A stretch of 48,927 nt of DNA from Vicinamibacteraceae bacterium (lineage in GTDB: Bacteria > Planctomycetota > Phycisphaerae > Phycisphaerales > UBA5793), in assembly GCA_011525805.1 (NCBI GenBank), contig WYBR01000046.1:1-48927 (forward strand), written 5' to 3'. The translations under genes and the position numbers were made by a program. Below, in pieces: positions 23,949 to 32,309 of the stretch. Within the stretch, counting starts at the first letter, position 1, and every line of letters begins with the position of its first letter. The notes under the pieces are model-generated. The model was not told the origin of the DNA. It worked only from the letters and a program-made list of their open reading frames with translations, and searched no databases.

Positions 23949-25159
23949 GAGCGAACCTCCTTCAGACCCTCGATCACCGGGAAGTTGAGTGCGAGGAAGC
24001 GGTAGATGAGCACCATCATCGCGATGAACCCCGCGGTAACGGCATACTCCGCCGGCGAGGGCGCATAGGGCGCCGACTCGATCGGCGGCGTGAACCCGAG
24101 CAGGAAGACGTTGAGCCGGTTCAGCACCACCCCGAAGATGACCAGGCACGCCGCGAGGAAGAGCCGGCTCGTCGAGCGGCGCGCCCGCTGGCCCAGCAGC
24201 AGCGCGAAGGGCGCGACAACGCCCAGGCCGAACTCCGCCGCGAAGAGCACGCTCGCGGCCGAGCCTTCGAGAACGTGCGGGGCGGCCCCGCGATTGAGCA
24301 GGTCGATGACCCGGCCGATCCCGTACACGCCCAGCAGGATCGGAATCAGCCGCGCCAGCCGCCCGAGAATCTCCGTCTCCGGCGCCAGGCGGAACGACCG
24401 GGCCGCAAGCAGCGACTCGAAGACCACCATCGCCGGTCCGACGCAGAAGGCGGAGAGAAGGAAGAACATCGGGAGCATCGGCGTCTGCCAGAGTGGATGC
24501 AGTTTGGGGCCGGCGATGACCATGAGCGTGCCAAGCGACGACTGATGCATGCACGAGAGCACGACGCCGAGAATGATGAACACGGTCATGACCCGGCCGA
24601 GGCCGGCGTCGAGCCGCCGCAGCGCCGAATCTGCAAGTCCGTTGAAGCGAGCGAGCGGCCCCGGCAGGCGCACGCGGCCGATGAACCGCTCGCAGACGAT
24701 GGGAAGGAACTCGATGTAAAGGACAGTGACGTAGGTCATGACGCAGATGGCGACTTCGAAGAGAACGGAGTTGCCCTGCCACATCCACGGGAGCATGACG
24801 TGCCACATGGCCCAGAAGCGGCCCAGGTCCGTCATGACGCCCAGCGCCACGAAGGTGTAGCCGATCATCGCGGTGAGCAGCGCCGGCCGGACCAGCGGGT
24901 GAAACTCCTCGCGGTGCACGAGATGGGCGATGAAAGCGGTGGTGAATCCGCCCGCCGCCAGCGCCACGCCGCAGGCGACGTCGATGGCGATCCACAGTCC
25001 CCACGGGTAACCGTCGCTCAGGTTGGTCACCGCGCCCAGGCCCAGCACGTACCGCGCCGCCAGCGCCGCGGCGCCCGTCAGCGCGATCGCCGAAACGACC
25101 CAGACGCCGGGGGTGAAGTAGCGCGGACGCGTCGGCATGGCGGCAGGTGCGGCGTTCAT
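23945..25159 (-). CDS. NrfD/HybB-type membrane quinone oxidoreductase subunit
   Basis: A 404-residue integral membrane protein with about ten predicted helices. DGYPWGLWIAIDVACGVALA is the HybB/NrfD signature near the quinone site. Further helices include MIGYTFVALGVMTDLGRFW and MPMFFLLSAFCVGPAMVVFE, ending RFLALNFPVIEGLKEVRS. The family carries no heme; it binds menaquinol/quinone in the membrane and passes electrons to or from the adjoining iron-sulfur subunit. ATGA overlaps on both sides couple it to the ferredoxin gene upstream and the cytochrome gene downstream. Confidence 0.93.
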   Translation of the reverse strand: MNAAPAAMPTRPRYFTPGVWVVSAIALTGAAALAARYVLGLGAVTNLSDGYPWGLWIAIDVACGVALAAGGFTTAFIAHLVHREEFHPLVRPALLTAMIGYTFVALGVMTDLGRFWAMWHVMLPWMWQGNSVLFEVAICVMTYVTVLYIEFLPIVCERFIGRVRLPGPLARFNGLADSALRRLDAGLGRVMTVFIILGVVLSCMHQSSLGTLMVIAGPKLHPLWQTPMLPMFFLLSAFCVGPAMVVFESLLAARSFRLAPETEILGRLARLIPILLGVYGIGRVIDLLNRGAAPHVLEGSAASVLFAAEFGLGVVAPFALLLGQRARRSTSRLFLAACLVIFGVVLNRLNVFLLGFTPPIESAPYAPSPAEYAVTAGFIAMMVLIYRFLALNFPVIEGLKEVRS

Positions 25160-26157
25160 GGCGACTCCTTTGGAGCGTGCATGAGTTTGCCCACCGCTCC
25201 GAGCAATCCGAAGAGCATCACCGGCGCCGCGAAGCCCTTGAAGATCCCGTGCTGAATCGCCTCAGTCAGGGCCGCGGGGCTTGACGAGCCCAGGGTCGGG
25301 AAGCCCAGTTCGCTGAAGGGGCGATCGGAGAGGTAGAGCCACGACGTGCCGCCGGCCTCGTGCTCGCCGTAGACGTGGTCAATGTACTGGTCCGGGCAAC
25401 TTCGGAGGCGCTCGTGCGCGATGCGGAGCAGGTCGTCGCGTCGCCCATAGGTCAGCGCCTCGACGGGACAGATGGCGACGCAGGCGGGCAGTTCCCCTCG
25501 CTGCGTGCGGTTCCCGCACAACTGGCACTTCTTCACCTGCGGCGTGAGGGCGTTGTCATACTCGTAGGAGGCGTACTGGAACGGGCACGCCACCATGCAG
25601 TAGCGGCAGCCGATGCAGCGCGACGCGTCGTAGATCACCGGGCCTGCCGGAGTCTTGCGCATCGCGCCGACGAGGCACGCCGAAGCGCACGCCGGATGCT
25701 CGCAGTGCATGCACTGTGTCTTGACGTGGACAGGACGCCCCCCCGCCGGCCCCGGGGAACGGTTCACCACGGTCAACTGCGTCGAGGTCGGACGGCGCCG
25801 CGAGCGGAACACGGACTGGTCGTCGCACTCGTGCAATTCGCCGGCAGGGGGGTTGTTCTCGTTTCGGCACGCCCACTCGCAGCGGCGGCAGCCGATGCAC
25901 ACCGTCAGGTCCACGAGCACGCCGCGGCGGTCGGCGTCGAGGTCTCCGGCCTCGCCGCCCGCCGGGGCGACGCCCGCCGCCGCCAGCGTTGCAGCGCACG
26001 CCCCGGTGAGGCGCACGAAGTCGCGCCGGCTCACCGACGCGCCTTCATGGCCGCGCGGATGGCCGGGGCACTCAGCCCGGGCCGAGGTCGTCGCGGCCCG
26101 TTCGGAAGGGGCGGCGGACGGAAGTTGTGGCAGGGGGATCGACACGGGATCACTCAC
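25156..26157 (-). CDS. Tat-exported 4x[4Fe-4S] ferredoxin subunit (HybA/DsrO/NrfC type)
   Basis: A 333-residue protein. A twin-arginine signal (SRRDFVRLTGACAATLAAAG) sits at about residues 43-62 after a long leader. Four cluster motifs follow: CIGCRRCEWAC, CMHCEHPACASAC, CIGCRYCMVACP and CQLCGNRTQRGELPACVAIC. A hydrophobic C-terminal helix (FAAPVMLFGLLGAVGKLM) would anchor it in the membrane facing the periplasm. This is the electron-relay partner of NrfD-type subunits in Hyb, Dsr, Nrf and ACIII-like complexes. The start is a GTG without a clear ribosome site; a later start nearer the Tat motif is possible. Confidence 0.92.
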   Translation of the reverse strand: MSDPVSIPLPQLPSAAPSERAATTSARAECPGHPRGHEGASVSRRDFVRLTGACAATLAAAGVAPAGGEAGDLDADRRGVLVDLTVCIGCRRCEWACRNENNPPAGELHECDDQSVFRSRRRPTSTQLTVVNRSPGPAGGRPVHVKTQCMHCEHPACASACLVGAMRKTPAGPVIYDASRCIGCRYCMVACPFQYASYEYDNALTPQVKKCQLCGNRTQRGELPACVAICPVEALTYGRRDDLLRIAHERLRSCPDQYIDHVYGEHEAGGTSWLYLSDRPFSELGFPTLGSSSPAALTEAIQHGIFKGFAAPVMLFGLLGAVGKLMHAPKESP

Positions 26158-26195
26158 TTCCCGAAGGGTGGAAAGGTCCGCTGAACCTCGCGGTG

Positions 26196-26966
26196 CTACC
26201 GCTCTTCACCGAGCCGCTCGCGCGACTCGCGTGACGCTGTTTCAAACATTGGCGTGAGTCGGCGCCAGGCCGCCTCGTCGATTCCGTCGCACAGGGCCGC
26301 GGTGGACGCCGCGTTTGATGCGGAGAAGGCAAGCGCCCGATCCACTTCATCGTTGAACCACTCGCGCGCCTGTCGCGCCGGGCGGAGCGAGTCGATCTCA
26401 TCGACCGTCGCCGCGGACGGCGCCAACCGCACGGCCCAGCCGTGCGTGAACGGCTGCTCGTTCATCAGTCGCGGATGGAGCGGCAGGACCGGATTCGACT
26501 CGCAGACCGAGCCGGAGAGCGGCGAGCACACCTCGACGCTGCGCTCTCCATGCCTGACGCGAAAGAGCGGCCGCCCCTGGACGGCGCGCGATCCCGACGC
26601 GGGGAGATCGATGGCGTCAACGGGACCGAGCGTCGAGAGCAGCAGGTCGTCGGCGCCGACGGCGATGCGGTCGCCCTCCCATCGCGCCCAACTGTGCGCC
26701 GGGTGGAGCAGAACGCCGCGCGCCAGGCGCAGGCCGCGATGCCGGTACTCGACTTCCGCCTGAGTCTTGAGCCACTCGCGGAAGCGCACGCTGACCGGGT
26801 AGAGAAGCGCGCACAGCGCCACGGCGCATGCGGCCAGGGCGATCACCGCGCCGCGCGCCATGATCCCGATCACGGCCAGGAGCGGAAGGGCGGCCAGGGC
26901 GAGAAGGCAGACGCCGCCCTGCAACGCGATGAACCGGAAGGCCGATCTGTTCATGGTGGCTTCCAT
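26196..26966 (-). CDS. Membrane GcvH-like protein lacking the lipoyl lysine
   Basis: A 256-residue protein; the ATG at 26966 has GGAGG six bases before it. Two N-terminal hydrophobic helices (VCLLALAALPLLAVIGIMA and AVIALAACAVALCALLYPV) precede a beta-barrel segment matching glycine-cleavage H protein: HSWARWEGDRIAVGADDLL, LGPVDAIDLP, CSPLSGSVCESN. In true GcvH the hairpin ESVKAA carries the lipoylated lysine; here the aligned stretch is RSVEVC, so lipoylation is not expected. It lies second in the cytochrome operon, 38 bases before the ferredoxin gene. Its job, perhaps assembly or small-molecule sensing, is unknown. Confidence 0.75.
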   Translation of the reverse strand: MEATMNRSAFRFIALQGGVCLLALAALPLLAVIGIMARGAVIALAACAVALCALLYPVSVRFREWLKTQAEVEYRHRGLRLARGVLLHPAHSWARWEGDRIAVGADDLLLSTLGPVDAIDLPASGSRAVQGRPLFRVRHGERSVEVCSPLSGSVCESNPVLPLHPRLMNEQPFTHGWAVRLAPSAATVDEIDSLRPARQAREWFNDEVDRALAFSASNAASTAALCDGIDEAAWRRLTPMFETASRESRERLGEER

Positions 26967-27163
26967 GGCATCCTCCAATCGGGGAGCCTCGGATGGCTTC
27001 CCGCGCCATGGATTGCAAACGGCGAGCCACGCGCTGCGGCGCCTCGGGTCACGGCCGCATCCACGTTTTGAGGCCGGTTCCGCCTCCAGTGCGCGCGCAC
27101 GGCGCCACGCGCCCATGGACGGCGATGAAATCCACAACGGCGAAGTTGTCGTTTTCAGCGCGC

Positions 27164-27895
27164 TCAGAAGATCATCTCGCGCAGCAGCGAGAGCATCGCC
27201 TCGCCGCCGATGATCCGGCGCAGGTCGGTGGCGCTTCCCCGGGCGCACAGAGAGGCGAGATCGGCGCCATGATCGAGCAGGAGCAGCCTTCCCGCCTGGC
27301 GAAGGAACCGTCGGAAGTCCATCCGGGCGCGATCCGCCGCTCCTGCCGCCGGCGATCCGGCGCGCTCCGCCTCGCGGCCGTCGACGCTCAGTTCCGCCAG
27401 CCAGCCGCGTCCGCAGGGATCGGCCGCAAGACGCTGCGGCTCCTCGAAGAGCGGATCATTCCACATGAGCACTTCGGCGTCCATCGGCGCGCCGACGGCC
27501 AGTGCGCCCTCCTCGACGTGGATCGTACAGATCGTCTGTCCGCCACGGACGGGGCCGGGTGAAACATGGGCGCGGATGCGGCGTGGCGGCGAGATCAGCA
27601 GACCGGCGAACCCGTCAAGACCGAAGCGGAAGCGGTCTTCCGCTCCCGCCGGCCGCAGCCATGTGTGGCCGCGGAAATAGATCCGATCGTCGGGGAACGA
27701 TGGCTGCGCGCGAGGCGGCGCGATGGCTCCCGGCCGCCGCGCTGCGCACAGCGACGACGCCCCGTGCAGCGCGAGATCAAGCGGGCAGTTCTCGCAGTCC
27801 AAGTCGCGATCGCACAGACGGTACGTCAGCACGCCCGCATCCATCCAGACGCACGTCGGCGGCGCTTCACGCTCGAGTGTGAGGGAGGTGAGCAT
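27164..27895 (-). CDS. Cysteine-motif GcvH-like protein, first gene of the cytochrome operon
   Basis: A 243-residue soluble protein from the ATG at 27895 (GGAGG seven bases before). A cysteine motif CDRDLDCENCPLDLALHG near residue 28 could hold a metal or cluster. It is followed by a GcvH-like barrel: IYFRGHTWLRPAGAEDRFRF, GLDGFAGLLISPPRRI, MDAEVLMWND. The position of the lipoyl lysine is again occupied by other residues (HVEEGALAVG). I recall this cysteine motif plus H-protein pairing beside other multiheme cytochrome/NrfD operons, often annotated simply as glycine cleavage H protein. There are no glycine cleavage genes here. A sigma54 promoter lies 74 bases upstream. Confidence 0.75.
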   Translation of the reverse strand: MLTSLTLEREAPPTCVWMDAGVLTYRLCDRDLDCENCPLDLALHGASSLCAARRPGAIAPPRAQPSFPDDRIYFRGHTWLRPAGAEDRFRFGLDGFAGLLISPPRRIRAHVSPGPVRGGQTICTIHVEEGALAVGAPMDAEVLMWNDPLFEEPQRLAADPCGRGWLAELSVDGREAERAGSPAAGAADRARMDFRRFLRQAGRLLLLDHGADLASLCARGSATDLRRIIGGEAMLSLLREMIF

Positions 27896-27968
27896 GGTGG
27901 GGCCTCCAGGGGCGCCGCGGGCAACGCGGATGCGAGCGCGCCGCGCGGGGCCGCTCCGAACCTCCCCT

Positions 27969-27984
27969 TGCAGATTCGGTGCCA
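27969..27984 (-). promoter_or_regulatory. Sigma54 (-24/-12) promoter of the cytochrome operon
   Basis: On the minus strand TGGCACCGAATCTGCA aligns with the RpoN consensus TGGCACG-N4-TTGCA, with both invariant GG and GC pairs and exact spacing. The mismatches are C for G at base 7 and C for T at base 12. It predicts a start near 27957, about 60 bases before the first gene. A GAFTGA-type activator is encoded divergently next door. Confidence 0.7.
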
Positions 27985-28084
27985 TCGCAGCCGCCCGGGC
28001 CGCGCTGACCCGGGCGGGGGAGGTGGACCGCCAGGCGACCCTCTCCGCGGCATGAGGGAGGACACCGAATATGGCCCTGGGCGC

Positions 28085-28185
28085 TGAGAATCTCAACGCG
28101 ATGTGGCGCTCCTGAACGCGCCGCGAGCGGACTTCTCTTGACTTCGCCTTACCGTCTGGGTTGGCCGGTCTCTCGTTCAGGAGCG
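28085..28185. promoter_or_regulatory. Palindrome and inverted repeat between divergent operons
   Basis: TGAGAATCTCA (28085-28095) is a perfect palindrome about 100 bases upstream of the sigma54 promoter, a normal place for an enhancer-binding site. CGCTCCTGAACG (28107-28118) and CGTTCAGGAGCG (28174-28185) are perfect inverted copies 55 bases apart. The second contains the AGGAG ribosome site of the histidine kinase gene, so pairing in the mRNA could hide it. Confidence 0.45.
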
Positions 28186-28190
28186 TCGGC

Positions 28191-29921
28191 ATGCGCAAGC
28201 GCCTCGGGGCATTGCTCGGATCGCTGGAATTGCGGCTGCTCATCCCGCTGTCGGTCGTGGTCGGGGCCGTGCTCGCGCTGCACTCGCTGCTCAACTTCCA
28301 CTCGACCAAGGCGCACTTCCTCGGCCTGATGCACGACGAGGTCGTCCGATCGAGCGATCTCATCCGCCGCGCCACGCACGACGGCATGCTCCTCAACCGC
28401 CTCGATGAGGTTCAGGCCACAATCGAGCGACTGGCCCAGGCGCCGGAGGTCGCGGCCATTCGCGTCTACGACAAGCGCGGCGCCATCGTGCTCTCGGCGC
28501 AGGCGGCGGAGTACGGCCAGACGATCCCGATCGACTCGGGCACTTGCCGGAGTTGCCACAGCAACGGCGTCGCGAAGGACGACGCCGTCCTCGCGCGGAG
28601 CAGCCTCACCCAGCCACAAGACGGCCCGGAGGTTCTGCGCCACCTCGTCGTCATCGAGAACGAGCCGGCGTGCTCCTCCGCGGAGTGCCACTTTCACCCG
28701 GCGGACCGCCGCGTGCTCGGCGTGCTCGACCTGGAAATGTCGATGGCGCCGTTCGAGGCGGCGATCTCGACTTCGCGGAGGCAATTGCTCACCACGACCA
28801 TCGCCCTGATCCTCATCAGCGGGCTCGTCGCCGCCCTCTTCGTTCGCCGCGTGATCCACGGCCCCGCGCAGCAGTTGTACGAAGGCACGCAGCGCATCGC
28901 CGCCGGCGACCTCGAAACCCGCATCGACGTGCGCGGCGAACATGAACTCGCCCGACTCGCGCAGGCCTTCAACCGCATGGTCGAGGAACTCCGCAGCGCC
29001 CGACGTGAGATCACCGAGTGGTCCGCCACCCTCGAGCAGAAGGTCGAGGACAAGAGCCGCGAACTCCAGAAGGCCCAGCGACAGGTCCTGCACATGGAGA
29101 AGATGGCCTCGCTGGGCAAACTCTCCGCCACCGTCGCCCACGAACTCAACAACCCCCTCGGCGGCATTCTCACCTACGCGCGGCTCGTCCGCCGCGAACT
29201 GGCCGACCTGCGCCTCGACGAGGCCGTCCGCGCCGAACTCGACCGCTACCTGGGCGTGATCGACAAGGAGTCGAGCCGCTGCGGCGCGATCGTCCACAAC
29301 CTCCTCACCTTCGCCCGCCGCACCGGCGCCGAGATGGAGCGCATCAACCTCAACGAGGTCGTCGACCGCAGCCTCATGCTCATCCGGCACCACCTCGAAA
29401 TCCGCAACATCCGCCTCGTCAACGAGCCGCTCGATGCCGACCCGCAAATCATCGCGGATCCCGGTCAGATCGAGCAAGCGCTCGTCGCGCTCTTCGTCAA
29501 CGCTGTCGAGGCGATGCAGGATGGCGCGGAAGAAGTCAACGAGTTGGCCGTCCGTGTCACGGGCGAGGGCGACTGGGTCGAGATCCTGGTGCGCGACACC
29601 GGATCGGGCATCGATCCGCTCGATCTCCCGCACATCTTCGAACCCTTCTTCTCGACCAAGGGGCGCAAGGAGGGAGGAGTCGGCCTCGGCCTGGCCGTGG
29701 TCTACGGCATCGTCAACCGGCACGGCGGGCAGATCGACGTTTCATCGATCCCGGGAGAGGGAACGACCTTCAGGCTGCGGCTTCCGCGCCGGCCCGCCGA
29801 TCGCGAGCGGGCGGCCAACCCGGCGCCGGCCGCGGCGCGCGAAGGCGGCGAGGCCTCCGGCGCCCCGCCGCCCTCGGCGCCGCGGCGATCGACGCCCGCA
29901 GAGAGGAGCATCGTCCAATGA
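28191..29921 (+). CDS. Membrane histidine kinase with two c-type heme motifs in its sensor domain
   Basis: A 576-residue protein. Transmembrane helices at about 16-34 and 200-219 bracket a periplasmic sensor domain with two heme c attachment motifs, CRSCH (119-123) and CSSAECH (161-167, CX4CH). Then come a HAMP domain, a coiled coil, the HisKA phosphoacceptor VAHELNNPLGG (His317) and an ATPase domain (VNAVEAM, DTGSGI, GVGLGLAVVYGI). It should sense redox state, a heme ligand or electron load and phosphorylate the regulator whose start overlaps its stop (ATGA). The ATG at 28191 has AGGAG seven bases before it. The C-terminal 45 residues are Ala/Pro-rich linker. Confidence 0.93.
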   Translation: MRKRLGALLGSLELRLLIPLSVVVGAVLALHSLLNFHSTKAHFLGLMHDEVVRSSDLIRRATHDGMLLNRLDEVQATIERLAQAPEVAAIRVYDKRGAIVLSAQAAEYGQTIPIDSGTCRSCHSNGVAKDDAVLARSSLTQPQDGPEVLRHLVVIENEPACSSAECHFHPADRRVLGVLDLEMSMAPFEAAISTSRRQLLTTTIALILISGLVAALFVRRVIHGPAQQLYEGTQRIAAGDLETRIDVRGEHELARLAQAFNRMVEELRSARREITEWSATLEQKVEDKSRELQKAQRQVLHMEKMASLGKLSATVAHELNNPLGGILTYARLVRRELADLRLDEAVRAELDRYLGVIDKESSRCGAIVHNLLTFARRTGAEMERINLNEVVDRSLMLIRHHLEIRNIRLVNEPLDADPQIIADPGQIEQALVALFVNAVEAMQDGAEEVNELAVRVTGEGDWVEILVRDTGSGIDPLDLPHIFEPFFSTKGRKEGGVGLGLAVVYGIVNRHGGQIDVSSIPGEGTTFRLRLPRRPADRERAANPAPAAAREGGEASGAPPPSAPRRSTPAERSIVQ

Positions 29922-31267
29922 ACCGGTCCTCCGCCAGCATCCTCGTCGTGGACGACGAGTTCTCCATCCGCGACTCGCTCTACAACTGGTTCCGCAAGGA
30001 CGGCTACATCGTCCGCGCCGTCGCCAACGCCGCGGACGCCCTCGCCGCCATGAAGGAAGCCCCCGCCGACGTCGCGATCATCGACATCAAGATGCCCGGC
30101 ATGGACGGCATCCAACTCCAGAGCCTCCTTCACGAGTCAAACCCCCGCACCGCCGTCATCATGATCACCGCCTTCGCCACCGTCGAGTCTGCGGTGAAGT
30201 CGCTCAAGCAGGGCGCGTTCGACTACGTCACCAAGCCCATCGACCCCGACGAACTGAGCCACCTCGTCCGCCGCGCGGTCGATCAGATGCGGCTCGAGGC
30301 GGAGAACCTGCAACTTCGCGAGACGATCGACGGGCTCGTCGCGGTGGACGCCATCGTGGGCGAAAGCCCCGCTATCCGCCGCGTCATGGAACTCGTCCAG
30401 CGCGTCGCTCCGACGGACGTGACGGTGCTCATCCAGGGCGAAAGCGGCACGGGCAAGGAACTCATCGCCCGCGCCATCCACGCCAACAGCCGGCGGCGCT
30501 ACATGCCCATCGTCCCCGTCAACTGCGGCGCGGTGCCCGAGAACCTCCTCGAAAGCGAGCTCTTCGGCCATGAGAAAGGCGCGTTCACCGGCGCCGACCG
30601 CAAGCGCCGGGGCAAGATCGAAATGGCGCAAGGCGGCACGCTCTTTCTCGACGAGGTCGGCGCCATCAGCCCCAAGATGCAGGTCGAACTCCTCCGCGCC
30701 CTCGAATCCAGGGAGTTCCACCGCGTCGGCGGTATGGAGTCGGTGCACGTCGATTTCCGCGTCATCTGCGCCACCAACGAGGATCTTCAGCAGGCCGTCG
30801 CCGAGGGCCGCTTTCGCGAAGACTTCTACTACCGCATCAACGTCTTCACCATCGAGGCGCCGCCCCTGCGGGCGCGGGCCACCGACATCCCGCTTCTCGC
30901 CCGGCACTTCCTCCAGCGCTTCGCGCAGCAGATGGACAAGCGCATCACCGAAATCAGCCCCGAGGCGATGAAACTTCTCGTCGAGTACGACTGGCCCGGC
31001 AACGTGCGCGAACTGTCCAACGCGATCGAGCGCGCCATGGTGGTCGGCCGCCCCCCGGCGATCCGCGCCGAGGACTTTCCCATGCGCGCCGCCCGGGAGT
31101 CCTCGCTCCCCGCCAACGGCAGCGCCGCCCTCGAATCAGTCGAACGTCATCACATCGCCGAGGTCCTCCGGCGAAGCGAGTGGAACGTCACCCAGGCCGC
31201 GAGAATCCTCGGCATCGACCGTGTGACGGTGTACAACAAGATCAAGAAGTTCGGCCTGCGCCAATGA
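29918..31267 (+). CDS. NtrC-family sigma54-dependent response regulator
   Basis: A 449-residue protein. Residues 1-120 are a receiver domain with phosphoacceptor Asp56 (AIIDIKMPGMDG), the conserved T84 (MITAF) and K106 (VTKP). The AAA+ domain has Walker A GESGTGKE (174-181), the sigma54-contacting loop GAFTGA (221-226), Walker B TLFLDEVG and the DWPGNVREL sensor II region. A Fis-type helix-turn-helix (VTQAARILGIDRVTVYNKIK) closes it. All parts needed to drive a -24/-12 promoter are intact, and one such promoter lies upstream of the divergent cytochrome operon. Confidence 0.96.
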   Translation: MNRSSASILVVDDEFSIRDSLYNWFRKDGYIVRAVANAADALAAMKEAPADVAIIDIKMPGMDGIQLQSLLHESNPRTAVIMITAFATVESAVKSLKQGAFDYVTKPIDPDELSHLVRRAVDQMRLEAENLQLRETIDGLVAVDAIVGESPAIRRVMELVQRVAPTDVTVLIQGESGTGKELIARAIHANSRRRYMPIVPVNCGAVPENLLESELFGHEKGAFTGADRKRRGKIEMAQGGTLFLDEVGAISPKMQVELLRALESREFHRVGGMESVHVDFRVICATNEDLQQAVAEGRFREDFYYRINVFTIEAPPLRARATDIPLLARHFLQRFAQQMDKRITEISPEAMKLLVEYDWPGNVRELSNAIERAMVVGRPPAIRAEDFPMRAARESSLPANGSAALESVERHHIAEVLRRSEWNVTQAARILGIDRVTVYNKIKKFGLRQ

Positions 31268-31370
31268 AACCTCGTCCGCGCCTGGCGGCACTCCCGTCCA
31301 CGTCAGCGCCGCGCCGAGGCTTGAACAAGGTCGGAGCCGACGCTACCGTCCGCGGAAAGCCCCACCGGGC

Positions 31371-31454
<84 letters not shown>

Positions 31455-31583
31455 TTCTGCAGAAGGCATCAAGCTATCAAAGCATTGAGGGATTGATCGA
31501 CGCCGGGACGCCGGGGCAGAGCGGGGCCTCCGAGCGCCGCCCCGTATTCGAAGTCAACTCCGGCCGCCGCCACGCCCGAATGC

Positions 31584-32255
31584 TCAACCTTTGACGATCT
31601 CGACCATGATCTTCGCGGCCGCGGTGCGGCCCATGGTTACCGCGGGGAGTTTGCCGGACTGGATCGTCACCGCCTCGGCGGCGTGGTCGTGCGCGAGCAC
31701 TCGGCCGCGCGTGCCGGGGCGCAGGCGGTGCCGGTCGACGAAGCGGAGGAATTTCTCATCCTGGTCGAGGATGCGCGCGATGCGCACGTCCGCTCCCTCC
31801 TCGACGTCGGTGAGTGCGGTGAGCAGCGTCTGGCGGACTTCGCCCGCGGCGGTGGGGATGGGGTCGCCGTGGGGATCGACGCTCGGGAAGCCGAGGAACT
31901 CGTCGATGCGGTCGAGGAGTTTGTCCGAGATGGCGTGTTCGAGGCTCTCGGCCTCGTCGTGGACCTCTGACCAGTCCAAGCCGAGCGCCTCGACGAGGAA
32001 GCACTCGATGAGGCGGTGCCGGCGGAGGATGCGCAGGGCCAGCGTCCGGCCGCGGGCCGTGAGTTTCACGCCGCCGTACGGCTCGTAGGCGACGAAACGG
32101 GAGTCGGCAAGGCTCTTAGCCATCGAAGTGGCGGTGCCGGGTGTAACGCCCATCGCCCCCGCGAGGTTCTTCATCGAGACGACCGCGGCGCCCGGGTCCG
32201 CCTGCTCTTCCAGGTAGATTCGCTTGAGGTAGTTCTCGACAGTGCTGCTGGGCAT
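31584..32255 (-). CDS. mntR: DtxR/MntR-family metal-dependent repressor
   Basis: A 223-residue regulator. The N-terminal winged helix (STVENYLKRIYLEEQ, MKNLAGAMGVTPGTATSMAK) binds DNA. The dimerisation and metal domain has the family pattern HRLIECFLVEALG, EVHDEAESLEHAISDKLLDR and PSVDPHGDPIP. The last ~70 residues form a FeoA/SH3-like domain. The ATG at 32255 (GGAG before it) is preferred over one 22 codons upstream. It is divergent from a manganese/zinc ABC importer and inverted operator halves lie in between, so it should repress the importer when metal is plentiful. Manganese rather than iron is inferred from the neighbours. Confidence 0.9.
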   Translation of the reverse strand: MPSSTVENYLKRIYLEEQADPGAAVVSMKNLAGAMGVTPGTATSMAKSLADSRFVAYEPYGGVKLTARGRTLALRILRRHRLIECFLVEALGLDWSEVHDEAESLEHAISDKLLDRIDEFLGFPSVDPHGDPIPTAAGEVRQTLLTALTDVEEGADVRIARILDQDEKFLRFVDRHRLRPGTRGRVLAHDHAAEAVTIQSGKLPAVTMGRTAAAKIMVEIVKG

Positions 32256-32309
32256 GCGCGGCTCCGCGGCTGGCGGGAGAGGGAGCGAGACTCGTGGTTG
32301 AGCCACCAA

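Noticed and set aside
23949-25004. 5' extension of the cytochrome reading frame to 25004
   Set aside because: This part is a shifted-frame shadow of the NrfD gene; the signal peptide and ATGA overlap fix the real start at 23948.
30352-30368. Match to the ATCGTGGG arm of the palindromic repeat inside the response regulator
   Set aside because: It encodes the conserved IVGES segment of NtrC proteins and has no partner arm; coincidence.
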